A DNA stretch of 64,000 nt. It comes from Ailurus styani. Lineage: Eukaryota > Chordata > Mammalia > Carnivora > Ailuridae. The position numbers were made by a program, and so were the translations under genes. The stretch is from assembly GCA_002007465.1 (NCBI GenBank), contig LNAC01000018.1:5456464-5520463 (forward strand), given 5' to 3'. A model generated the notes under the pieces. The model had not been told where the DNA came from. It saw only the letters and a program-made list of their open reading frames with translations, and searched no databases. Position 1 is the first letter of the stretch, and each line of letters begins with the position of its first letter. Of the stretch, positions 33,559-43,700 are shown in pieces.

Positions 33559-34690
33559 TGGTCATAGAGGATGCTTTGCCCAAGAGCCACAGTGGGGGAA
33601 GAGGGGAAGTTAGGCAGCCCTGGGACCGAGGAGGGGGCTCCTTGCTGTCTAGGGAAGGACGCTGAGGGGCTCAGGGTGAGGGTTGCCTATTGTGTTCTCG
33701 GAATTGACTCGTTGAAATTGTTTTCCATAAAGAACAGTATAAACATATTATTCACATGTAATCACCAATAGTAAATGAAGATGTTTATGAACTGGCATTA
33801 GAAGCTTTTTAAACTGCGCTGTGTGATGTGCTCTATCTAGCCTAGGGGAGGACATTGCCTAGAGGGGGAGGGACTGTCTGGGTCCAGGGGCAAGGCCTGG
33901 AGGGCTGGCGGGCGGCACTGTCAGGCTCAGGTTCCCCTGCCGTTGGGCTTTCTTTTTTGGTTTTTAAGATTTGTGTATTTTCTTTCCTTGCTTCCTTTCA
34001 ACCCAGGCATTCCTGAATATAGGCTTTTCGGCCCCTGGGCTGTGTCCTTGTTTTTCGACACTCCACCTGGGCTCCTGTGTGCATTTGTGTCTGGCCAGGA
34101 GAAACCAGGTCTGACCCCCTCCTTCTTTACAGCTTAGTATTTCTCTGGCATTTGGTTAAGCTGGGCTTAATCTGTCTAATGTTATCAGTGCATTTTAAAT
34201 AGGGGCATTGGAGTTCACTCCCACCACCAGGGCTTTCTTTGGGGGTGCCTGGGCCTTAAAACACTAGCCAAACTCTCAATTCTCCAACCATAGCCAGTTC
34301 TTGCTCCTGGCTGCAGGCCCAGGCCCCAGGGTGTCTCCTTCCTAGGGTCACAAAGAGCAGAGAGGAAGAGAAATAGCAACTCAGGGCCTGGGGGTCGTGT
34401 GGGAATCTGTTCTTAGGGACGGGATGCCTTTGCCTGGCTGCGTATAGTGCTGACTGCCCCTCTTCTCTTTCTCAACAGGTTCTGAGTAGTGCCTGAGCCC
34501 CTGCCCCATTGGGCTTAGGGGTGGTACTGAGGGTGTAGAAGTGGCCTGCCCTTTTCTGTTTTCACTGAACAGCTTGTTCTAAGCGGGGAGGAAGGGGGAG
34601 AGATCTAGATTGGGTGAGAGGGGGGTGGGGGTGTCAGGGAGGCAAGTGTGTTGTGTTACTGTGTCAATAAACTGATTTAAAGTTGTCATT
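33559..34690 (+). other. OAZ2: OAZ2 3' UTR
   Basis: About 1.1 kb of unique sequence from the stop codon to the cleavage region. No repeat insertion is recognised in it. An upstream cluster at 33727 (ccataaagaac) resembles a weak alternative poly(A) signal, but the canonical signal lies at the end. Confidence 0.85.
34666..34671 (+). terminator. OAZ2: OAZ2 poly(A) signal AATAAA
   Basis: A canonical hexamer followed within 40 bases by a T/G-rich stretch (ttggtatgtttttc), as expected of a cleavage site near 34690. Confidence 0.87.
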
Positions 34691-35139
34691 GGTATGTTTT
34701 TCATTCCTGTACCAGGACCGGCTTTCTACCACTACTCTTTTGAGTCTAGAGCCTAACGTAGCAGGGGTGTGATCCGAGCTTCTCAGGAAAAAGGCTGCGG
34801 TGCGTCAGGACAGATAAACCGGCTGAAGCCTCTGGGGCCACATTACACTGCAAAATACGGTTGCTAGGAGTCTGGGACAAACTGCCAGTACCCTCTAGAG
34901 AGGTATGTACACATCAGCTTCATCCAAAATAGAGGCTCTACCCAGGAACCAAGCTGTTCTCAGTGTTTCCTTTTGTACAGAAGGCTGGGTCCTGAAATGG
35001 AGTTCTGACTTCTGCATGGAGCTGCCTGACATTCTCATTCCTGGAGGTGTTTGAAGGAAGCAGCACACTCTCTCCCTAGGAAGGTGTGGCTGCTGTTCCC
35101 CCTGTACCACCAGTCTGATTGATAAGCTTGGGAGCTAGG

Positions 35140-35252
35140 ATTTTTTTTTTTTTTTCTTTAGACTAGGCTCCACACCCAACATGGGTCTTGAACTCACAAC
35201 CCTGAGATCTAAAGTTGCATGTTCTACTGGTTGGGTCAGCCAGATGCCCCCT
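35140..35252 (-). mobile_element. Short tRNA-type SINE, antisense
   Basis: ttctttagactaggctccac to gtcagccagatgcccc, in the OAZ2-ZNF609 gap. Confidence 0.82.
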
Positions 35253-35780
35253 AAATTCTCCTTTTTAATTTTTAAAGGGCTTATAGTAGCATTTTTTCCC
35301 TTTTGCTTCTGTTTTCCCAAGTGCTGGGCAGGTTCTTCTTCCCACAGCTTTTGAACTGTGGCTGTCCAAAAACAGTCTTTGGCCCATTTTCACAGTGTCC
35401 TATGTGGAGCTTACTTGTGTTTTCACACTGGGCCATGTTACTAAACGTGAGTGTAACACCTCCACTTTCCACAGTATTAGAAGGTCTGGGCCTAGACATT
35501 CAGCTGGAACAGGAAGGACTTGAAGCTGTCCTTCACTGAGGAGATAATCCGTACAGCTAGCATAAAGGCAGGGACTAGAAAATGGTCACTACTGTGAGAC
35601 ACCTACAGTAGAGGTCCACGTGAATGTGGACAATGGCCAAGTTAATGTAGACAGTTTAGGATCATGGTAAACTCAAGTCCAGAGAATCTACAAGACTGGG
35701 ATAAAGAACCAAGACAAAATGTAGTCCTTTACTAGTCCTTCAAGTAAGCAGAGGGGACAGGAAACATGCCTCAGGTTCTG

Positions 35781-35794
35781 CTGCCATCTGCTGG
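35781..35794 (-). promoter_or_regulatory. CTCF-type motif, reverse orientation, in the OAZ2-ZNF609 gap
   Basis: CTGCCATCTGCTGG on the plus strand is the reverse complement of a 14/14 CTCF core match. It stands between the two poly(A) sites and points toward the forward motif at 1983. Confidence 0.6.
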
Positions 35795-36047
35795 TGGATC
35801 CCCTTCAATACAGCTAGAGGTAGATAAGGCAGAATTGGAAACCCAGGTGCTCTGTTAAGATTTCCCTTTGAAAAAGAAAAATTTTGCCAGATAAGACCAG
35901 CGGCAGGAAAGAAAGACATCTGGTAGCCAAAAGTTGCACTCCAATTAAAAAAGTAACTTATAAAGTATATTTCGAGGGGTTGATGGATAAGGAGGTTATG
36001 TGAAAGGCAAACTAAGTCTAAATTTAAGAACAGGGACATTAAAAACT

Positions 36048-36053
36048 TTATTT
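36048..36053 (-). terminator. ZNF609: ZNF609 poly(A) signal AATAAA
   Basis: Plus-strand TTTATT is AATAAA on the minus strand. Cleavage is expected near 36030. A further AATAAA in the same sense near 36867 could give a shorter isoform. Confidence 0.8.
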
Positions 36054-36913
36054 AATAAATACAACAAATAATTTAAAAATATACTTCAATTCCAAAGCCA
36101 ATTAAGAAAAGGAAGTAGAGAAAGGGGAAAAAAGGGGGAGCAGATCAGAGGAAAAAGAGAAAGTTCAAGAGACAGAACAATGATTTGGTTGGGCTGTGTG
36201 TCAGAATGTACCACCCTTTAAAATTCTGATCAAATGCTCTTGACTCCTAAACCGTTAGCCCTTGTTCTGATGGGGTAGCCATAGGAGTCTACCAGCCAGG
36301 AATGATTCTCTGGGCTCTGGATCAGAGCACTCTGGAGGCTGGAATCTGGGGGGAGTGTTAGAGGAGACAGTTTCTCACTTATTCCTAAAAACCATCTGTT
36401 CTAACTCCCAGGCAGGTTTAAGTAGTGCAAACTCTTAAGCGGAGAGCTCCTAGCTGCATAGTTTCACAAGTAAGTGTATCCAAAGCCAAGGCCTCTGGGA
36501 GACAGGTCCCAGGGTACCGGGGGTGGGGGTGGGGGGGTCCAAAGCCACTTTGGTGAATGGAATCTAATGGGGAAGACAGGAGAAGCCAGGGCACAGGAAC
36601 AAGCCCCTGGCTAAGCCAGTGGCTGAGCTGGAAAACACTGCTGGGCAAGAAAGGGCTGCAGGGCAGGTAGTCTGGACACTGGATTCAACGGTTTGCCATC
36701 AGCCAGGGAAGGTGGAGCTGAGGATGCATATGGAGCAGGACCAGGAAGATCAAGAAAGCTGAGGGAAAACAGAAGAGTGGGGAGGGAGGAGGAGGCAGCT
36801 CAGCAGCAAACTCCAGGAGAAATAACCAGCAGCCCTCACAGATTTGTGATTGTCTCTTAAAAAGATTTATTTTCTCTTCTTGCCTGAATGTACAAAGGCA
36901 AAAAGAGTACAGT

Positions 36914-36948
36914 TTGTATATATATATATTTATATATATATATATAAA
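36914..36948. repeat. (TA)n near-palindrome in ZNF609 3' UTR
   Basis: Two TA arrays flank a short TTTA centre and could form a hairpin in the transcript. Confidence 0.85.
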
Positions 36949-38306
36949 AAACAAGGAACTTGGTAATGTACACTTTACAGAAGGGAAGAATCAGGAAGAC
37001 TGAAATTAAATCCAACAGAGCAACGCCAATGGAACAAAAGCTATGAACAGCAACACTGCCCCTCCAGCCCGGGCCTCCAGCTCGCCCCAACCTGCTCCCA
37101 ATGGTGGGGGGCTGAGCACCAAGGCAAGCGGGTGGGCTGGGGCAAGAGGGGCTGGGGGCGGGGCCTGGGAGGGGCTTGATCCCAGGAGGGGCCCATGGCA
37201 GATCATTAGAAAGCTTCCTGGGATGCCCTAGTAGTAAAACAAATGACAAAGGCCCAGAATTATGGGGCCAACTAGCTGCCCAGTTGAATCACAGGGGCAG
37301 GAGAGTAGACACTGGGATGGTGACAGGGTACACAGTATACTAAGTGACATAAGTGACCTCAAAGCCCACATACAGTAACTCTAGCCCTTCTACAGTCTCA
37401 CCCTCCCAACCCCCAAGCCACATCCTCTCACCCTTGCCTTGGAGCCTGGAGAGAAGATTCAAGAATCACCATTTCATTTCATGGGGTGCCCTCTTAACCC
37501 TTCTGCATATGGTCTTTTGACCTGGAGACATGTGGAAGGGATGAGGTAAGAGAAGGGAGCTTCATACATGTACACATACATGTACGGGCAGGGAAGGGGG
37601 ATGAAGGAATCCAGCACACCCTAAATGAGGAAGCAGATATGAGCCCTAAAGAGCAGGGCTCCAAGCCGTGGCTGTCCAGCTGGGGGTCAGGCTCCTGCCT
37701 TCTAGCTTCTCATGTGGAGCCCTGACAAACGAGGTCTTGGAAGAGGCCTGGGTGGGGGTGGCTCACAGTGACCCACACCCTGTCTGGGGGTTGTGGCCCT
37801 TAACAGCACACTTTGCCAGCCTTTGCTCTTGGGGTGGGATCCTTGCTGAGGGTCTCATCTCTCTGAACAGGTCACAGGTACCCCCACCCATGGGCCACCT
37901 GCCCATACAGAGTGGCTGGAGGGGGACAGCAGATCCTGCCTCTGGCACTGGTCAAGGATCTCTGTTTCCTCCACTGCTGCTGCTGCTGCTTTGTGTTGTT
38001 TCAGGGAGGGAAGACTGGACTTGGTGTGGAGAGGGGACCAGGGAAAAGGCAGTGCTGTTCTGCCACTGTTACTTTCACCTGCTCTTCTGGGCAGCTCAGC
38101 TCCTACTCTTCTACAGAGGCTTGGATATAAGGATCAGAGAGCCAAATGTTTTTTAAGAGAAAAAGCTGTCCTCTTCTGCAGAACCCAAAACTGCCCCAAT
38201 ACAGAAGTTCCTCTTCTCTGTGTTAAAAAACAAAGTGGAAAGGGCAGGAATGTGGGGCCAGGCCTGCCCAACCGGAAAGAAAATTACTCCAACGGTTTCT
38301 TTACAA

Positions 38307-38314
38307 TATGTACA
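38307..38314 (-). promoter_or_regulatory. Pumilio response element-like UGUACAUA in ZNF609 3' UTR
   Basis: The minus-strand octamer fits the UGUANAUA consensus of PUM1/PUM2 sites. Function is inferred from the motif alone. Confidence 0.4.
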
Positions 38315-40720
38315 GAGCACGCTGTAAGCCAGCGCCACAGATATAAAACACACAACAATATTTAAAAACAAACAGGAACAGAGATGGGCCCTTGGCTCCA
38401 CCCCACAGGAGCCTGGCAGGGCATCATCAGGCTGAAATTCAGAGTCAGCCTTTTGGTGGGGGTGACTTGGGTTAGGTGGGGTGAAGGCGTTCAAACAAAC
38501 TACTAACATGGATAAAAGGGAAGTCACTGCCCAGAGCACTGCCCTCCAGGTTAGCAGAAGGCGGAATGATGGGGGCCAAGGAGGTTTGCTTAGGGGCCTG
38601 CTAAGTGGTCCAAAACTGGGTTTTGGGAGAGGGCTCAGAACCCAACTTGAATACAAACAATGACACGAAAACCCAGAGGAAAGGGCTCCTCTTGGGCAAA
38701 TGACCCCAAGCCATTCAGAGTAAGGCTCTGGGGTTCTTGGAAAGCAGCCTCTGCTGGGCATTGTGCTTACTGTCCTCTACCTCCATGCCCCAAACTGAGT
38801 CAGAGCCAAGTCCTTGCTCTTAAAACAGTTGCTTTGGCACTCTGGTCACAAATACCCCTCTCAAGCCTAGGCTGGTGTCTGTTGCAGTCTTTCTCAATCC
38901 AGAAGGTCAAGGAAAGATAGCCAAGGAGAACAAAGGGATGATACCTCAAAAGCAAAACAAGAGCTAAAGCTCCCCATACATTGGGGAAGAAGTGACTCCA
39001 ATAAAGCTACCAAATCATCGTCACTTTCCCAGGGCAAAGAGCATAAAGCTGGAATGGCAGACTGCATTTCTAAGGAGAGCAGAAGTGTCTGCTGCCTCAT
39101 AGCCCAGCTCCACTGAGTATACTCTGTGGTTCTGAGGAGTAATGGCTTGGATGTGTTATCCCAGGGTCTAAGGAACACCTACCTTCCCATGGCCAGTGGC
39201 CCCTAAAACCAAAATGTGTGTTACAAAGAAACACAGCTTATATTGGCACACACGAGGTTATAGACTGAGCTATATAAAAATCATGTACTTGTATACAGAG
39301 CGATTGGGCTGTATGTATTTGTGGCCCCAAATGAGGAGGATACTCAAATGGCTGAATGGACAGGACATCTCTAAGAACTGTTGTGTGTTCCCAGGGCCTG
39401 CCTCCCCGGCCTTGCCCAAAGGTGACCTGGCAGACTCCACACACAGCTCCCCATGCTGGGGGGGAATACTATTTTACCTGCCTGAGTCTTAAGAGCCAAG
39501 CAGTGGAAAAGAAAAGGAGCAATTAGCATGGGGATCCCCCTGGGAAAGGCACCAAGGGGTCAGGAGGAAAGAGAGACAAGGGCAAGGAGTTGGGGGCTAG
39601 GAAGCAGCAGGACGTCATGGGGATGCAGGTTCTATTTCACAGACTCCATTCATGCTCCAGCTCCAGCTTACTCCCAATATGCCTGGGGAGCCCTGTGCTG
39701 ATGTTGGGACCCCAGCCCTCTGCCTGATGGGCAGCCCAAGGCCACGGTGGGGCAAATGCCTTGGACTTCTTTCCAGGCTAGGCTCTGAGCATTTATATGT
39801 GCTCACGTGAGAGGGGAGAGGTCTTCATGTTTGAAGACCTTGTTTTCACAAGTACAGAGAAAACAGTCCCCACTTTCTTTCCTGAGATTCTAATTCCTCC
39901 ACATGCTGCCAGTTCCCAGGGCCCAAACTGCTGGGGAGATGCAGGAATCTGGTGATTGCGGTAATGACGGTAAGAGGGGTATGGCTGCTGTGCTGTCTTC
40001 AGACCTTACCCAGTGCTCGGGAGTCCCTCCCTGGGGGTGAGGGTGAGGGGTGTTGGCACTGCTCCTGCATTTATTTGACCAGGGTCTTGGAACAGAGCAG
40101 TGACTTCTCTGGGCTGAGGCCATGTTCCCCTGGTTCCTCCCCATGCCTTCACCTCCACAGGGGCCACAACAGTCATGACTGTGGCCGAGAGAATAAATAT
40201 TTTTGCTAAGTACCAGCTCTCCAGCTCCTGAGGAAGAGGGAGGTTCGGGGAGTCCGGGGATCTGGTGGAGGTGAGATAGCCAAGGGTCTGCCTTCGGTCA
40301 TGGTAGGAACGGCAAACAGGATGATCAACACCATTTAACTGATGTCTAAATGGCACCTCCAGCACCTCCTTGGGTGAGCCAGTCCGGGCCCGTGAAGCTG
40401 ACTTTATCCGGGCACTTGGTGTTCTGCAAGGGAAACATGGACAGATAACCAGGCACTCAGCCTGCTGATATAACAACCACTAGGTGGGGCTCCGACAAAA
40501 CTGCAGGGGAGGCCAGTCCTGGCACCTAGGGGAACACTGGTTCTCTATGAGGCTTAACTGGAGACTGGGAGACCCATACAAGAGGTTTGGCCAGGGTTCC
40601 ACCATTTCCAGACCACTGACCCCACACAGCTTTCCCTCACCTAGTCTCCATGGGGGTTCTGTGATCCAGGTATCAACTATCCCTGCTCTTTGTGTTGTCC
40701 CGAATTAAAAGATGACTTAC

Positions 40721-40799
40721 CATTCTCACCTCCGCGGGGGTGGGTAGAGTGAGGGAGTGGAGCCTTGCTGGCTGGCAACAATGGCTGTAGAAGAAAGCC
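40721..40799 (-). CDS. ZNF609: ZNF609 last coding exon
   Basis: Acceptor ccttactcag before 40799. It encodes [24 protein letters not shown], then TGA (40728-40726) and five more bases before donor gtaagt. A second in-frame acceptor, tcttctacag, lies 15 bases inside the exon, so a product lacking five residues is possible. Confidence 0.93.
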
Positions 40800-43700
40800 C
40801 TGAGTAAGGAGGAGGACATGTTTAGTGTAACACTCCTAGAACCCTCCGATTAAACACTTTATCAGATTGGTGGGTAATAGGAATTTCTCCTTAAATTCCT
40901 GGTTCCACTGAATTTTGGGGTGCTGACAGAAAAAAAAATCTTGATACTTGGCTCAGATATAGTGGCTGAGGAGAGTATATATAGAAAGATTCTATTTTTC
41001 AGCTGGTTGTTTCTCTTTGGCTATGGGAACACCTGGTCCTTATTCTTCTGAATATCAAAGCCAATTTTCTAGAGGAGTTTGAGAGTCCCTAAGCTCCAGG
41101 GGAGGAAATAAACATCATATGCTTTAATGACTATCTGCAGGGGGCTAAGATCCTGGACAGATTAGAAGCTCAACAAGAAAAAATTAAAAAGGTTTCTTGC
41201 TGGGGGTACCTTGCTGTGGGGAATGCTACTATGCTACTGGGATGAAGTCAAAAAGAGAGGGGAAGGAGGTTTACCTGCTGCATAAGGTAAGTTGTACTGT
41301 GCTGGGAGCAGCGAGTACCCCAGATGGTGGTGGTGGTGATGTGTGGACATCAGGCGCTGAGAAGGGGAGGTGCGGGGCCGGTCTACACTCCTTTCACCCC
41401 CGCCTGCTCCCCCGACGCTGCTACAGCTGCCACCAGCCCCAACCACCCCACAACCTCCCCGATCTCTCTCCTGAGACGTTTTATCAGTTATCTGGAAAAA
41501 AAAAGCAGACACAAAAACATTATTGTGAGACACACACAAAGGAGAGCAAGATGCTCTGAGTCCACATTATGATTCCTTACAAATGTGGGAAATCTAAGAA
41601 TTGTGGAGATGCCCAGTAAAGCCAATGCTAAGTCTGCCAGGCTGCACTGCCGCCTTCCAGACCCTGGATCTGGGTTTTGGTAGCAGCTGGTGCCACTTAC
41701 CGTGGGAGACTTGCTCTTGTAGTGACTGGCATGCTGTTGCAAGATGTCCAGAGCTTTTGACTCTGAGCTGGATTTACAACTGACACTAGGGCTGGCTCGC
41801 GCCTTGTCGGCATCTTCACCCCCTGAGACCTTGCTGCCGTATGGGGAGAAAGAGTAGCTGGAAGGTAGGTAGGAACCTGGGGAAGGAGAAATAAAGCAGT
41901 CAAAGAGATGCGAGAAGTAGATGAAACTCTGTTTTAGTGAGTATGGTTAGGCACAGGTTTCCTAGGCATAGGCACAGATCGTTCCCACCATGGTGTCTTC
42001 AGGCTGAAACTGTCTGTCCTTTCTTTACTGAGCTCTAGAGGCAACACTAGCTAAGGGATACTAAGAACATGGCCCTCAACTTCTGGGGAATCGACTTCTC
42101 TAGAGCCCCAACCTCTGAGATTCACCTTGGAGAGGCATTACGGTAAAGTGAAAAGATCAAGGATTTGGAGTCAGATGACCCTGGGATCAAATCTACCTCT
42201 CAAGACTTATCAGCTGGTTAGCCTTAAGCAAATTAACAGCCCTTCTGAACTTCAGTTTCTTTCACATCAAAAGGAAGATACTTACTCCATGGGGAAGATT
42301 AAATGAGATAATGTACATAAGTCACCGAGTACAGTGTCTGGCCCACAGCATGCACTCGTCAAGGGAAGTGTTATTTTTATATGGATGGATGGGGTCACAG
42401 GGAGGAAGGAACACTACAGGCTAAGAAAATTTCCAATCTCTGTAAAGTTTACTTGTGCTATTTGGAGTTTGCCTTACAATGTTTGACCACGATATCAAGA
42501 CTAGGCTGCTCTCCGACAGGGAGCTGGGAGCTCTGAATGCTCTTCTGCTCCAGAAGCATCCCGGGTGGCACTGACAACAGAAACCAGTGAGTACAGCTGA
42601 ACAGGAGCATTGTCTTGTAACAAGTTAAACACTTACGCCCCTACTTTGTGCCCCTCCCCAAGAATTCACAGATGGCAGTGTCAAGAGCTTATCTTTCCCA
42701 AGCTGAATGTTTTCTACTGGACTTTCCACCACTCTGATTTCAAACAGCTCTTCCCCTCTCCCACTGTCTTCCAACCTTCCAGCTGAACATGATCTTGTAA
42801 ATGAATACATGCATTGTCCTGGTTTGAATTTTATTTGTTCCATGTGTCTCTCCTACAATTAAGCTGTAAGCTCCTTAAGAGGGAACTAGTCTTCTCTGTT
42901 TCTTTTGTATTCCCCAAAGTGCCTAACCCATTGCAAAATGTAGAGTATGTGTTTAAAAAAATCCCAGCTGAGGGAAGATGGCAGTGGTAGAGAGGGAGTT
43001 TTGCCTTCAGTTATCCAGGAAAACTGACTACAGAGGCAAGACTCTAGCTGGAGCAAGGGAGGGAGAGGCGGTCCCTCATATTGTAGTCAGGGGTCATTCA
43101 AGGAGCTCGGGGCTAGACTGAGCGCCCCCAGAAAGTCACATTCAAAACAGGGTAGTCACCTATCTGAGGCTCAGTAAGCCTTAGGGCTGCGCAAGAAAAC
43201 TCTGGCTCTAAAATCTGCTTCATTTCCCTTCCTGGTTAATGGAGCGAAAGTGGGAAGGTGGGGGCCGTACCTGGGTAGTTCTGCATCATCACAGCAGGCA
43301 TGCCTCGGTAGCTGGGGTGGTTGGGATCGTAGGACTGGCTGTAGGAGTAGCCGTGCATGTAAGGGATGTAGGACTGGTGCTGGGTAAGCGGGGAGGACAC
43401 AGGCACATGGACACTGGGTCGGGGCTCCTTGCTCCCCAGGCGGGATTCCTCTGATGTGGACAGCTTGCAGTCAGTACTTGTGCTTTCCTTCCCATCCTCC
43501 TTGGAGACAGAGTCCTTACTCCGACTCCTTTCTTCCTTCAATTTGCGGTCCCGCTCCTCTTTCCACCGCTCATCCTCTGACTTAATGTCCGAGTACTTGG
43601 CAGGATAGACATAAGTCCACATCCGTGGCTCTGCTTCCTAAAAATCACAGAATGAGCACTGAATGTTGTACAGATAAGAGATTTCAAGCCCAAGGTCACA

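Larger units (their letters stand above)
18970..34690 (+). other. OAZ2: OAZ2 gene body (approximate transcript extent)
   Basis: The transcript is inferred to start in the CpG island. The exact start is not visible, so 18970 is an estimate. It ends about 20 bases after the AATAAA at 34666-34671. Five exons are supported: ~18970-19199, 30756-30913, 32113-32288, 33086-33171 and 33428-~34690. Every internal boundary is GT-AG and the phases join without a break. Introns are 11.6, 1.2, 0.8 and 0.26 kb. Convergent ZNF609 begins its 3' end about 1.3 kb downstream, which is the arrangement known at human 15q22. Confidence 0.93.
34691..36029. other. Gap between convergent OAZ2 and ZNF609 3' ends
   Basis: About 1.34 kb. 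It contains one tRNA-type SINE relic (35140-35252) and the CTCF motif at 35781. The rest is unique, with no gene. Confidence 0.75.
36030..40423 (-). other. ZNF609: ZNF609 terminal 3' UTR exon (4.4 kb)
   Basis: Acceptor cccttgcag before 40423. The exon is entirely non-coding and nearly free of recognisable SINEs and LINEs, unlike the flanks, which fits a constrained UTR. It contains a (TA)n palindrome (36914-36948), a C-rich tract in the mRNA sense (36518-36538) and a Pumilio-type UGUACAUA (38314-38307). The exon extent rests on the acceptor and the terminal poly(A) signal; no transcript data were available. Confidence 0.82.

Noticed and set aside
38153..38761. 202-codon minus-strand open frame
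   Set aside because: It lies inside the ZNF609 terminal 3' UTR exon, far downstream of the stop, with no recognisable domain and no initiation context.
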